A DNA stretch of 64,000 nt from Anastrepha obliqua (lineage: Eukaryota > Arthropoda > Insecta > Diptera > Tephritidae), in the NCBI RefSeq assembly GCF_027943255.1, contig NC_072896.1, positions 49,908,501 through 49,972,500 of the forward strand, written 5' to 3'. Below, one piece after another: positions 20,500 to 31,104 of this stretch. The notes beneath the pieces were generated by a model. It did no database searches and was not told the origin of the DNA. It worked only from the letters and a program-made list of their open reading frames with translations. Each line of letters starts with the position of its first letter. Position 1 is the first letter of the stretch. The translations under genes and the position numbers were made by a program.

Positions 20500-21775
20500 T
20501 AATGCAAGTAAAAAATTACTTTCTTTCTTTCTTGCGATCCGGTCCTCTTCGCCAACGGACACGGTTTTGTGCTAGGGATCTTAGTTTGTTCCACGATAAT
20601 CCAGGAGACTTCATTTCAGCTTCTGTTGAGCGCCCCCAGGTGGTACGTGTTGTGCCAATTCCTCTACCAGTTTGTTGAAATGGATTCCAGCGCTTGTTTA
20701 GCGACATTGTCGTCTTTTTCCTTATCGTGTGGCCAATCCATGCTAATTCCTTTTTTTGTTTTCTAATGCAACGTCGACCTGGTTATCTTACTACCAGCAA
20801 CTCGGCGTTTGTTACTGTCCGCGGCCAGAAAATTCGCAAAATCCGACGAAGGCAGCGATTTATGAACCTTTGTAGGCGTATCGTAATCTTCGCAGTTACT
20901 TTCCAGGTGGTGCAACCATATAATAGAACGGATTTGTCATTCGAATTGAAGATGTGTAGCTTAGTGTGAAGGCTGATACTTTTGTTTTGCCACAATGGAG
21001 CGAGGACGCCTAAGATGATTTATCTTTGCTGATTCTACATATATTCGACATCCAACTCAGAGCCGCCATCCGCGGTGGCCATGCAGCCAAGGCAGCAGAA
21101 TTGGTCAACGATTTCGAACTGTTGTGCACTCACTACAGTGGTTTCGACATGATGTCATGGTGATGCAACGCTTTCGTTTTTCCGATGTTGACTTTGAGGC
21201 CGGTTGGTTCCAACTTCCCCTGCATGGCTTGTGTCAGCAAGTTTAGGTCACATAGCTTGTATACGAGCAAATAGATGCCATCAGTGTATGCCAGGTATCT
21301 GAGGAATGTGCTGTTAACCTGCTATTGAATGCCTCTCTGTTGGTTTTCGTTGCTAAGGGCAGCGCTCAAGACGTCTTCGATGACATGAAGAAAGAGAACT
21401 GGTGACGGGATGTAGCTTTGTCGTACACCACTTAGTACAGTTTTCCTTATGGAGGACGTAGCAACTTGCGTCACTGTAGCTCTCCCTTATACGTGCAACA
21501 AGTTTTTTAAGGAATACCACTTCTCGTCAGCGCAGCCCAGATGGTCTCCCGCTTGACACTGTCAAATGCTTTTTGAAAGTCGATAAGTCAAGTCTACTAT
21601 GTAGATTACACTTAAATTCACCACATTGCTCGATGACAATTCTGAGCCACTGCGAATACGGTCTTGGCAGGAGGTAATAGTTGCTTCCAGGTGGTGTTTT
21701 AGCCGGTTAAGAATTAGTTTAGCTACTGCGGGGAGCACGCAAATGCCCAGCACGCAAATACACATTGTCAGGGGA
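20500..21775 (-). pseudogene. LINE (CR1/RTE-type) reverse transcriptase fragment
   Basis: On the - strand, from about 21765: LPAVAKLILNRLKHHLEATI...RSGS (RT fingers), then decayed palm. Around 20995-20783 comes KSISLHTKLHIFNSNDKSVLLYGCTTWKVTAKIT...FINRCLRRILRIFWP, and at 20707-20516 NPFQQTGRGIGTTRTTWGRSTEAEMKSPGLSW, the C-terminal end. Reading frames are broken and the 5' half is missing. It stops at the beginning of MULE sequence at about 21780, so it may have inserted there. Confidence 0.75.
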
Positions 21776-21779
21776 AAAG

Positions 21780-22261
21780 TTTATTATTCGTGATTTTCAA
21801 TCTAAAGAAGGCAGAGTCCTTGTTTTTGCTACGCGGCGTAACATAGAATTTTAGGCTAGAAGTAGTATTTGGTTTGTGGACGGAACTTTTAAGGTTTTTT
21901 AGATTCTTTTCAGCATACTACATTTTATTTTCGCAATATCAGACTATTCCTTCTACCTTATTCCTATATTCTTACAACATTTTCATATTCCAACAATTTT
22001 CACGCAAGTTTTTACTGTAATGGAAAGTGTTCCTAAAAATCCGAGAATACCTACGGCTACACCCGAATATGTGATATCTCCTTTCGTTATCGCCCTACTT
22101 TCATCAAAAGAAACCGTGCGGTATACTATTGTTTTAGAGGCCATTGATGCTCCTAGAGATAACGGCATTGGAAATTTCAAACCACAGAAAATTATGGGAG
22201 ATTTTGAGAAGGCCATTATAAATGCTTGTCCAGACATATATCCGGGAACTGATTATTCTGG
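21780..22261 (+). pseudogene. MULE transposase, first part
   Basis: Encodes FIIRDFQSKEGRVLVFATRRN, then SSIWFVDGTFKV (21864-21896), containing the first catalytic Asp of Mutator-like (MULE) transposases, then from 22020 ISPFVIALLSSKETVRYT...GNFKPQKIMGDFEKAIINACPDIYPGTDYSG with the second conserved Asp (DFE). The third acidic region and the zinc-knuckle tail are missing or lie beyond the insertion. The frame is broken near 21900-22010. The protein family is cut-and-paste, often with a FLYWCH N-terminus (family knowledge; not seen here). Confidence 0.78.
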
Positions 22262-22835
22262 TATCCAATGTAAAATCTCTCTTGCCATCAAGAGCTACTT
22301 TGGACTAAGTAGGCAATTGAGTAGTAAAGTCCTCTCTCGACGAACAAAACTAACACTCTACAAGACTCTCATCATGCCCGTCCTATCGTATGGCGCAGAA
22401 GCGTGGACGATGACAACATCCGATGAGGCGACGCTTGGAATGTTTGAGAGAAAGATTCTGCGTAAGATTTTTGGACCTTTGCACGTTGGCAACGTCGAAT
22501 ATCGCAGACGATGGAACGATGAGCTGTATGAGCTTTATGACGACATAGACATAGCGCAGTGAATAAAGATCCAGCGGCTACGTTGGCTGGGTCATGCCGT
22601 CCGAATGGATACAAACGCTCTGGCTCTGAAAGTATTCGATGAGGTACCAGCTGGTGGGAGTAGAGGAAGAGGAGGGCCTCCTCTGCGTTGGAAAGATCAG
22701 GTGGAGAAGACTTGGCTTCACTTGGTGTGTTTAATTGGCGCCGGTTAGCACGAGAAAGAAACGAATGGCGCGCTTTGTTAAACTCGGTCAAAATCGCGTA
22801 AGCGGTTATCGCTCCAATTAAGAAGAAGAAGAAAA
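22262..22835 (+). mobile_element. RTE-like LINE 3' fragment inserted in the MULE
   Basis: In frame with the MULE by chance, then KSYFGLSRQLSSKVLSRRTKLTLYKTLIMPVLSYGAEAWTM...FERKILRKIFGPLHV...YRRRWNDELYELYDDIDIAQ, a stop, and IKIQRLRWLGHAVRMDTNALA. The 3' end is an AAGAAGAAGAA tail at about 22822-22838. Heavily 5'-truncated. Same family as 17390-18770. Confidence 0.8.
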
Positions 22836-22839
22836 TTAT

Positions 22840-23200
22840 TGCTTTTTACTATTGGTTGCTTCTATCACTTTTGCCAGTCTATCGGAAACTCCAAGCAGAA
22901 GAATTGCAGGAGCAATATAATAATCCTTTCAACAGATAAATACAAGTTTGGGCTTACACGCTCCTGGCTCTAGCCTTTGTTCCCGAGGCGGATGTCGCAT
23001 TGACTTTGGAATTTGTGGAGGATGAAATACCATATAAGAACTCCTTACTATAGTCGACTTTTACGTCATCGGCATCATCCAGACTTATATTCAGCTTTAA
23101 AAGAATTCCAAAAAGAACATGCGGATGAAATTATGATAGCTGAACTTAGTTTGAGGCGATCTGTAAAAGCGGCACAAAAAAAAAAAAAATGCTTTAAATA
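22840..23200 (+). pseudogene. MULE transposase, resumed part
   Basis: After the LINE tail the MULE continues: KLQAEELQEQYNNPFNR (about 22890-22940), LLALAFVPEADVALTLEF (about 22963-23015), and HHPDLYSALKEFQKEHADEIMIAELSLRRSVKAAQKKK (about 23070-23190). Frames differ between pieces. A few hundred bases of the conserved His-containing region are deleted between the second and third pieces. Confidence 0.72.
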
Positions 23201-23469
23201 TAAAGAATACAATAATTGTGGCACTGTTTCCTCATATCTAACGTTATTGGCACACAATATTGCTTTTTGATGGACTCCATTTTGATACTTCGATTTACAT
23301 AACATATATTATTAAAATTGCTTTTACTATTTATTATTATTTTTTAACTGTCGGGACTTGCATTTTTGGGATATTAGATTCGGGAAAAATATCTGTCGGG
23401 ACACGACTTGTCGGGAAATAGGATTCGGGAAAAGATACGGGAATCCTTTTTTTTTGCTAGCTTTACTAT

Positions 23470-23655
23470 AATTTTCGAGGGAAAGATTCTTGTTCCCAGA
23501 CAGCTGTTATAATGGGAGACATAATTTCCGCAGAGATAACATTTTTGTAGAGCTCAGCAGGTATACCATCTATGCCGGCCGCCTTGCCTTTCGGTAATTG
23601 TTTTATTGTAGCAAAGATTTCACCCAGTTTTGGTGGTGATGTTTTTATTATCAAA
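23470..23655 (-). pseudogene. LINE reverse transcriptase N-terminal fragment
   Basis: Encodes PPKLGEIFATIKQLPKGKAAGIDGIPAELYKNV...VWEQESFPRKL, the segment before RT motif 1 in RTE/CR1-like elements (KAAGxDGIPAE). Truncated on both sides. Confidence 0.7.
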
Positions 23656-23697
23656 TCATATTTCGTAAATATTTGCTATTTTTGTTTTATTGTACGG

Positions 23698-23849
23698 GCG
23701 GCCGCCGTGGTCGAATGGGTTGGTGCGTGACTACCATTCGGAATTCAGAGAGAGAACGTCGGTTCGAATCTCGGTGAAAGATCAAAAATTAAGATAGAAA
23801 TGTTTTTTCTAATAGCGGTCGCCCCTCGGCAGGTTTGCCATTGCCTGGC
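23698..23849 (+). mobile_element. tRNA-derived SINE, copy C, rearranged
   Basis: Has the full head GCCGCCGTGGTCGAATGGG, A box and B box (GGTTCGAATCTC at about 23761), then AATAGCGGTCGCCCCTCGGC. After that the order is inverted: AGGTTTGCCATTGCCTGG is the reverse complement of the segment normally found next. The copy then ends at a TIR element. Confidence 0.82.
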
Positions 23850-24750
23850 AAAACGAATTCTGATGCCCCCCAATTTGGGGGATGCCCCATTTTTGGCCTT
23901 TACATGAAAAAATCAGCCAAATGGCTATGTTTTTTCTTTATTTTTATTTATTTACTATTGTAGCATTTCCCAGTGGGCTTCGCACCACATACATAAAATG
24001 TTTTTTTTATATCGCAAGAAATTTTTATATTAAGTTTTCTTTATAGAACTCGTAAAATGTTTCAACAGTTGAATTAGTTGATTTTTTTCATTCAACATAC
24101 TTTCTAAAGATGTCACAATAGCCTTTTCTATACTTTTTTAAAATTTGATTGTGGGGGTCACCTATATACAGGTAAGGTGAAGGAGCCGATAAAAACTTGT
24201 AATTAAACTTTGATTCTTTAATTTCCATTTCAATTTTTTACGCTAAATAAATTATGCTAAAATAAATAAAGTTAAAAATGTTTTTCCCGTTCCTTGAATG
24301 CTCCAGTTTTTATTATATTTTCGTCCAAAATTAATATTAACATAATACACTTACAACGAGAACAGTACAACAGAAACGCTCATAAGCGGCTGTGTATTTG
24401 TTGTTGTTTTTCCCATACAGGCATTTCGTATGAGAGGAAACCATTCCTCACATAAAATGTCATAACTCAGGAACGGCTACACCGATTTCAATCAAACTTC
24501 ACACAAACCACCTCCTCAAAGATAGAAAAGAACTCTGAAATTTTTGTGTTAATCGGTTCGGCGGTTCTTGAGTTATAAGATTACCAAGGAAATGTAACTT
24601 CTTTTTATATATACAGATAATAATATCTATTTTTTCTCTTAAGAAATTTATTTAGTCAGAACATATGTAAATGAAAAAATTAATTTAAGTGAGTTATAGA
24701 AAAGAAACTAAAAAGTTCGACCCAAATTGGGGGACATCAGAATTCGTTTT
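23850..24750. mobile_element. non-autonomous DNA transposon with ~30-bp inverted ends
   Basis: Left end AAAACGAATTCTGATGCCCC (23850 on) continuing into a self-complementary CCCAATTTGGG. The right end (about 24719-24750) is its complement with one mismatch and one indel. About 900 bp, AT-rich, without coding capacity. The family is unassigned. No clear target-site duplication could be read because the left flank is a rearranged SINE. Confidence 0.72.
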
Positions 24751-24754
24751 AGAG

Positions 24755-25315
24755 GTATGGTTCCTTCGGCAAAGTTTCTTATTTTGATCCCTAGAATATG
24801 ATTTTCACAGAGCAATGGGCGATGTTTTTGCCTCCCCACAAATCGACCCGGCCTAATATAGATATATGCATGTATATATAATTATTAATTTCGTTAAAAT
24901 TCAATTCAATTTCAACATATATTTTTAGCAATTTAATGGCTTCGTGTGTTGATAATCTAATTGTCAACACTTTTTAATCTTAAATATTCTAAAATACTTG
25001 TATTTTAGTTTTGTATTAATCACTTAAATGTCTGTTCTGAATGTTGTTGGGCATTAATGAACAAATAAATAAACTAATAAAATTATATTAGTAAGTCAAA
25101 TTCTAATAGAATAGTAATAATAATAACAGTAATACTAACAATAATAAGTAAAATTTAAAATAATGATAAATAAATGATAATGATAATAACACTAACACAA
25201 AAAATTGTTGTTCATGCACGTCCATTTCGGTTGCAATTCTGCAGTGATGAATGACACCACAGGGTGTTTCATATTATAAATAATCGATGGTGCGTTGTTT
25301 TGACAAGAAAACTCA
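24755..25315. other. no gene seen
   Basis: AT-rich spacer with ATAATAATAA-type stretches at 25100-25190. Confidence 0.45.
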
Positions 25316-25319
25316 ACGT

Positions 25320-25728
25320 TTTCATTATTATTCAGCCGTCTAGTGTTTTTAGTTTAGTGTTGCAAAGTGCTGGCGACGGTTGTGTCGTGTGCCCGTTCCG
25401 TTGTAAACGAAAATAGTGTGAGACGAGAGTGCGGAAATGGATACAGTGCAATAACAACAAACCAATATAAAAGAACAAGCGCAGAAGAAGTTTTGTTTTT
25501 CTACAAAAACATTTTCAGATACATATTTATACACAATACAAAAGTTGTTACGCTGCAAATACATGTTTTATATCCGCATACGAGTGCTGCTAGTGGAAAT
25601 TCAGAAATAAAAGAAAGCAAAGCAATAGAAAATAAATACAAACAAGTTCTTGTACTTCCTAAAAGCTTAATCAACTAAATTTAGTGATATAATAAAGCCT
25701 AGAAGCGGCATCAAATAGATAATGCAAA
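25320..25728 (+). promoter_or_regulatory. possible 5' non-coding exon and start region
   Basis: A sharp change from AT-rich spacer to a mixed-composition stretch, with CA-rich 'ATAACAACAAACCAATATAA' sequence like dipteran 5' UTRs. It begins near TTCAGCC (Inr-like, about 25332) and is followed about 400 bases later by AAA/GTAAGC (donor-like, 25728-25729). A TATAAATA lies at 25275-25282, further upstream than a normal TATA box. No coding exon that it would splice to was found. Speculative. Confidence 0.2.
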
Positions 25729-26581
25729 GTAAGCAGTGTAAAGAGTGGTGCAGTTTTTTATGAATGAGCCTGTGTGTGCAAGAAATAGAAAATCATATGT
25801 ACATATGAAATAAAAACGTTAAGAATAACACATGAAAAAGGAAGTAAAAGGTAACAAAATGCATTATGTAGAGCAAAACAAAATTGTCATCATGCACTTT
25901 ACATGCATAATGAGCGTGGAAAGAATAGACATGCAAATGTATGTCTGCAAGTGTGCCCTTATAATGTAGCATATAAAGGTTAAAGAGCAGCAGCAACTTG
26001 TGTACATTCGTACATACACAAATACAACGTACATACATACGTACACACATACACACACACACGAGTAGCCCCACTTGCCAAATGGTACTTAAACGTGTTT
26101 TAGTACTTGTTTTCTGCCGCCGCCACGTCCTCCAACTACCAGTATGCGCCAGTACCCAATTCATGGTGTTCCGCTTGCTTGCTTCCTTCGCCCCCCACTG
26201 CGACGAAGTGAACGCAAGCAACAACAGCCCACCACCAACTCGATTTCTGTCAGCAGCAGCAGCAGCACCACCATTGTCTGTACCATTCAGAGTATCAGAA
26301 TTGAAGAGGCAGGCAGCTGCGAAATCAAACGTCATCTCTGCTGTGGTTTGTCAAAGTGCTTTTCTTGTTGCTGTTTATATTGTTGTTGCTACATACATGC
26401 TATGTACATTGCCACAACTTTACCATGCATCATCCCATCCTTGGTTGGTTTCGTTGTGCCAGAATCGACCAGCAAATGAAGTATTGGAGTTTAATGAATC
26501 TTAAAGCACATACGCACGAGCGCAAAAAATGCGTTAAGCTGCAGAAGTGTGTACATGGGCTTTTAATAGTTGCTTATTTAC
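25729..26581. other. no gene seen; ACAT/AC microsatellite at 26005-26064
   Basis: Open frames overlap here on both strands but encode Cys/His/Ser low-complexity runs from microsatellites, and no family is recognised. A CAGCAG run lies at 26250-26270. Confidence 0.45.
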
Positions 26582-26868
26582 CACCTATAGCTGAAGGGGT
26601 TGTGCGTGACTACCATTCGGAATTTACAAAGAGCGTAGGTTCGAATCCCGGTGAAAGACCAAAAGGAAGAAAAATATCTTTCTAATAGCGGTAGCCCCTC
26701 GCCAGGCAATGGCAAACTTCCGAGTGTATTTCTGCCAGGAAAAAGCTCCTCATAAAAAATATCTGCCGTTCGGAATCGGCTTGAAACTGTAGGCCCTCCA
26801 TTTGTTGAACAACATCAAGACGCACGCCACAAATAGGAGTATATATATATAAGTATATATATTTACCG
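26582..26868 (+). mobile_element. tRNA-derived SINE, copy D, 3'-shortened
   Basis: Head, B box (GGTTCGAATCCC at about 26639, the best match to a tRNA T-loop consensus among the copies) and body are present. It stops at ACAAATAGGAG, before the hairpin, and passes straight into a TATATA tail. Confidence 0.85.
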
Positions 26869-26897
26869 CCTATGTACTGCATTCATATCTCAACATA

Positions 26898-27116
26898 CAA
26901 GGTGGCGCAAAATCGGAAGCTTTATAATTTTTGCAAATTTGCACAAATGTTGTCGTACGTCAGCCATATTTGACACTGCGAACTAGACAGCTGCGGTATA
27001 CAAAGAGAAAAGCAATGGGCCTTGTAAAGGTCAAAATAAAGATTTCCATCATTTATTTTTATTTAGTAAAAAAGTTGTTAAAAACTAAATTGCGTGATTA
27101 TATTTGCGCCACCTTG
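26898..27116. mobile_element. TA-flanked MITE, copy 1
   Basis: Inverted ends CAAGGTGGCGCAAAAT (26898-26913) and ATTTGCGCCACCTTG (right end 27116), with TA on both sides (26896-26897, 27117-27118). 219 bp and non-coding. Sequence such as 'TCGTACGTCAGCCATATTTG' and 'CGAACTAGACAGCTGC' recurs at 34670-34720. TA duplication and size fit a Tc1/mariner-powered MITE. Confidence 0.82.
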
Positions 27117-27676
27117 TATATACTACCCATATTTATGTTGCTGTGCACTGCTTGTTAATATCGTTGTGCCTGCTCTTTCCAAGCAAATGTGAGTTCTCAT
27201 ATTCACACTTGCGGTTTACGGTGCAAAAACCTGCCAAAAATCGATTTTAATTCTTAATGAATGAATAGAAAACATTACAGCGAACGAACGGCATTTTGAT
27301 AAAATTGTTTTAATTTTGTAATGGTATAGATATTGAGTCAGTGTGTCATTGTTGATAACAAACATCGAAATTCTTGAAAATTTGAAAAAGAGATAAATAA
27401 TCAAAGTAGAACCAGAATGCAGAATTCAACGAAACTTGCAGGCCTTGACTTGCATTATCCATAGAAAATTTCATCTGTTGGTTTAGACATACGAAGTTGT
27501 AAATAAGGATATCTTGTCAAATCAGCTGAATAGCAAACAGAAGGTTTTGGCATTTCTGTGCTGCATACTTCGAGATATTATAACTGAGGGATTTACATCT
27601 CGTAAAATGATCGTTTAGTTAACAGAATCATGTTTTGTGACGATACTCGTGTATTTGACACATTAATTGGCACCTG

Positions 27677-27834
27677 AATATGCAAAACTGCAAGTGAGGA
27701 TGACAGATAAATAATTTGCGCTTTTTCGGTTTCTCAAGCTAATAACAATAGCTTCAATATGCAAAACTGCAAGTGAGGATGACAGATAAATAATTTGCGC
27801 TTTTTCGGTTTCTCAAGCTAATAACAATAGCTTG
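27677..27834. repeat. 79-bp tandem duplication
   Basis: Two adjacent copies (27677-27755 and 27756-27834) beginning AATATGCAAAACTGCAAGTG are identical except for the last base, so the duplication is recent. Confidence 0.93.
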
Positions 27835-28018
27835 AATGTGAAGGTTCCAGCTGCAAGACGAAAAGCGCGTGAGACCATTCCATTCTTAGGATGAACTTTT
27901 GGTGATTGAATTATTTCAAGAATGGGTTTATCATTGATTTTTAACTGACATCTCCGATGATAGAAGAGATTAAGCTTGAAAGAGTCATCTGCAGGCTGAA
28001 ACACAATGGGAACTGGTA
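27833..28018 (-). other. unassigned open segment next to LINE
   Basis: About 60 codons on the - strand (FQPADDSFKLNLFYHRRCQL ... SRAFRLAAGTFTF) have protein-like composition without stops and lie directly against the LINE junction. I do not recognise the family. It may be an exon or transposon relic. Confidence 0.25.
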
Positions 28019-29060
28019 AGGTCCCTGTCCGGCATTGGAAAAAGATCCAACGATTCTCTCCATGCCCCTTGACTCCATGCCAGCAAGAGTCGTACTTGAA
28101 AAGAGATACAGTGTGGTGCTGCCAGAGGCTCAATTGTGGTCAAACTCAGAAAATGAGCAAACACTGTTTTCGCATTTTCACGGATGGCTCCAGGACCGAG
28201 CACGGTTCCGGCTCTGGGGTCTACGTGGAATCCAGCGGGACAAAACTGCCCTTTGCTCTTGGAATGTGTATCAAGCGGAGGGGTATGCTGTTCAAGAAGC
28301 GATGAACTTTGTTGTGGAAAACAGAGGAAGAGACAGATCTATGTATATGTGTCTGCAGTGACAGCCAATCTGCGCTCATGGCCTTAGACAGTCCCCCAAC
28401 CACATCAGGGATAGTTGAGCCCTGTAAATCCAGGCTGAACTATGTCGGTAGACATAATAGCCTAATGCTAACATGGGTCCCGGGGCAAGTGGGTATCGAG
28501 GGTAACGAGACCTCTGACTCCTTAGCTAGGATGGGCTCTGAGGCCAACTTTTTTGGCCCGGAGCTCGTTCTGCCACTCCCTTCTGCAGCCATCAAAGCCA
28601 CGGTTAGCAAATGGGTTACTACAACCCACAAACGAGCTTGGCAGGCTGAGAGAGGCTGCAGATGGACTAAATTGTTATTACCTGTCATATCCGACGGACT
28701 GTCGTAAATCCTCCTGCCATTAAGCAGAAAGGACTGCGGACAGCTGGTTGGACTCATGACGGGCCACTTTCTGAGGCGAAGCACATAGAAAAGGTAGGCA
28801 TGTCAGACAGTGTACTCTGCCCAGCTTGTGAAGAGGAGGATGAGACGGCGGACCACTTTCTGTGCGCCCCGCCTTCGCTCGAATCAGGCTTGAGGTCTTT
28901 GGTACTGATGTGTTAAGAAGCGACTACCTTGGCTCCTTGGCACCACAAGATCTACTCAGATTTCTTCGGAGGTCGAGTAGATTTAAAGAAAATTAAAAGG
29001 GAGTCCGAGTGCAGTACAATGACCTTAATTGTTTCCGCTGCACTTGTTAATTGTCTCGAC
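28019..29060 (+). pseudogene. I-like LINE: RNase H and Cys-rich 3' end
   Basis: RNase H pieces: FHGWLQDRARF-type sequence in one frame, and in another FTDGSRTEHGSGSGVYVESSGTK; then CSDSQSALMALDSPPT, LTWVPGQVGIEGNETSDSLARMG, with the catalytic Asp residues retained in the first two and replaced in SDSLA. The tail follows: GLMTGHFL...VGMSDSVLCPACEEEDETADHFLC, ending near 28990 with FKEN. Three or more frame changes. Related to, but a different family from, 4850-7107. Confidence 0.8.
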
Positions 29061-29064
29061 AAAT

Positions 29065-29812
29065 AGAAATAAAAAACTTGAAATTTACATTTTTACAAAG
29101 TATTTTTACAGCAGTCTTAAAATATGTATAACAAATTTTATAATTCTGATGGAAAAATTTTATAATATCAATTTTTGTTTTTGTAAGGAGGGTGATGCAC
29201 CCTAGTGTATATACCACGCATTTCGACGTTGCTCCTCGATCTGCCTCTTTCTGATTGTAAACTTTCTGATTGTAAACTTTCAATGCATACAATTCTATAA
29301 ACAATTTTTTAGTCTGGCAAAAATCGCTTTGAAGCGTTGAATTTTCGGCGGAAACGTTAAAAACCTGTTGCTGTGGAGGTGACTCCTTTTTACTCAATCA
29401 CCGCGGAGAACTTGATAGTTCATGAAATACGAGTATATGCATTTTAACTCACAAACTCTCTTAGGTAAGTCTTATCTCTTTAACTAAACTGTATCTATGT
29501 AAATATCTACGCATTGGAAGCGGAGAAAATTAATGAAAATGCGATTAATTATATGAATGAAAGTGTAGCTAAAGCCTTGAAGCTGACTTGACTTGCGTTT
29601 TACGAGAAAATGTTCTTGTATAAAAAGAATGGAGGCCGAGTCATTGCCATCGAAGTTATATTTATGTTATGGTGAAAAAACTTCTACATTCTAAAAATTC
29701 AATTGACCTTAGAAACTGATGGTCTACTTATCTTCTAAGCCAACCAAATTCATTTCGATGAGTGCCATTATGCGTATTCCAAGGATGATATATTACCAAG
29801 TTTGGCCATTCA
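29065..29812. other. no gene seen
   Basis: AT-rich, with a 15-bp tandem TCTGATTGTAAACTT twice at about 29249-29280. Confidence 0.4.
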
Positions 29813-30045
29813 AGGCAAAGTTGTGAGAGTAACTTCGGCTACCGCGTCATAGGGGACTCGGAAGTAGAATTATCCACGCTCATTTCACGTATTCACACAC
29901 TTGTCCAACCAGTCGTACCTCAGACTACAACGAAGTAAAATTGGCGGAAGTTGTCCTGACCTTTTTTGTATATCACGAACACATCACGCTTACCTCAGTC
30001 AATCAGCTGATTTCTTCAAAATTGCTGAGAGCCGGCGGTCTGAAG
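29813..30045 (-). repeat. unclassified dispersed repeat 'AATCAGCTGATT', copy 1
   Basis: On the - strand: GGCTCTCAGCAATTTTGAAG, AAATCAGCTGATTGACTGA, and, at the other end, GTAGCCGAAGTTACTCTCAC. The same ordered blocks occur at 36396, 50772, 53940 and (partial) 54490. The palindromic AATCAGCTGATT is the constant core. Confidence 0.65.
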
Positions 30046-30394
30046 TTGGCCATACCTCTGCATTCTGTATATCTGGCATCGTGTGCGCATTCATCTGAAT
30101 GTTTAAATTTACGAAACGTTTGCACTTGCCGCCTTCGAAGTACCAATGCTCTGCTCACGGGCAAAAAATTTTTGCATGCGAAAATAACAAGTGACATGCT
30201 TGGCCCAGAGCTTCCAAGTATAAGAATCGATAGTGTTTTATTATATTTTGCACACTTTAGGCGGGATGCTTTGAAAAGCAATGATATTACAAAACAGTGT
30301 GAGCCACTTGTGGTGCGGAGCTGGACGCTTGTCTTTTTAGTTCCCTACGTCGGGATCTGCAAATGTGCATCCTTTCATAACAGTTTGTCAGCAC

Positions 30395-30905
30395 GAAAAT
30401 TATGTAAAACAATTTCAATCGGCATAAAGAAGTTTTACTTTTTAATTTATTTTACAAGTTCGCCTGTTCAACTGACGTATTTTTCGTCATCCATTGGATG
30501 GCGTCTGCCTTCAGTATTAAAATCAGTCGGCATGAAATGATGAGGTCAAAAGACCCCCGGCTCCCGGACTAAAAATTATGTAAAAATTCATAAAATAATT
30601 TTACTTTTCAAATTTTTTACAAGTTCACCTGTTCAGCTGACGTGTTTTCCCCCCTCTACCGGGCAGCTGACTTTTTTTTTTATTATACTAAATCTCAACA
30701 ATACATGAAAAAAATTTCAGCCGGTATAAAATGAGTTGGTAGAAATTTTTTTCGACACGTTTCGTACCCTCCCACAATTACACCCACCGCGGGTGCGCCA
30801 GCTGACGCTCATTTTCGTTATTCATGAAAGCTCAATCACAAGTATAGTCAAGAATTTAACGGTATAAAAACGCAGTACAAAATCGATCCCTGGCTCCCGG
30901 GCTAT
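30395..30905. repeat. degenerate ~165-bp tandem block, about three units
   Basis: The motif CTGACG recurs at 30472, 30637 and 30802, exactly 165 apart. 'TTTTACAAGTTC(G/A)CCTGTTCA' precedes the first two; GGCTCCCGG appears at 30559 and 30892 and GG(C/T)AT(A/G)AAA in each unit. Divergence is high. Possibly old satellite or repeated transposon ends. Confidence 0.6.
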
Positions 30906-31104
30906 TATATGTATAATCACTACGGCAAAGGTGAAAGGTCGGAGTAGGCCGCCAAAAAACAATTATGCTGTTTATGGGTCCAATGCAGTATTTAATGTAA
31001 CAGCAAAACGTTGTTTCCAACAATTCCAGTCTAGTCGGCCAAATGTTAAAATGTTGATAAAATCGTGATGGTTATTTTTTCATCGCTCAGAAACTGACTA
31101 TTTA

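Noticed and set aside
25793..26504. Overlapping 168- and 180-codon frames on both strands
   Set aside because: Built from AC/ACAT and CAG microsatellite translations; both strands are open because of composition.
29941..30540. 199-codon open frame on the + strand
   Set aside because: It overlaps an antisense dispersed repeat copy and the 165-bp periodic block. No domain recognised.
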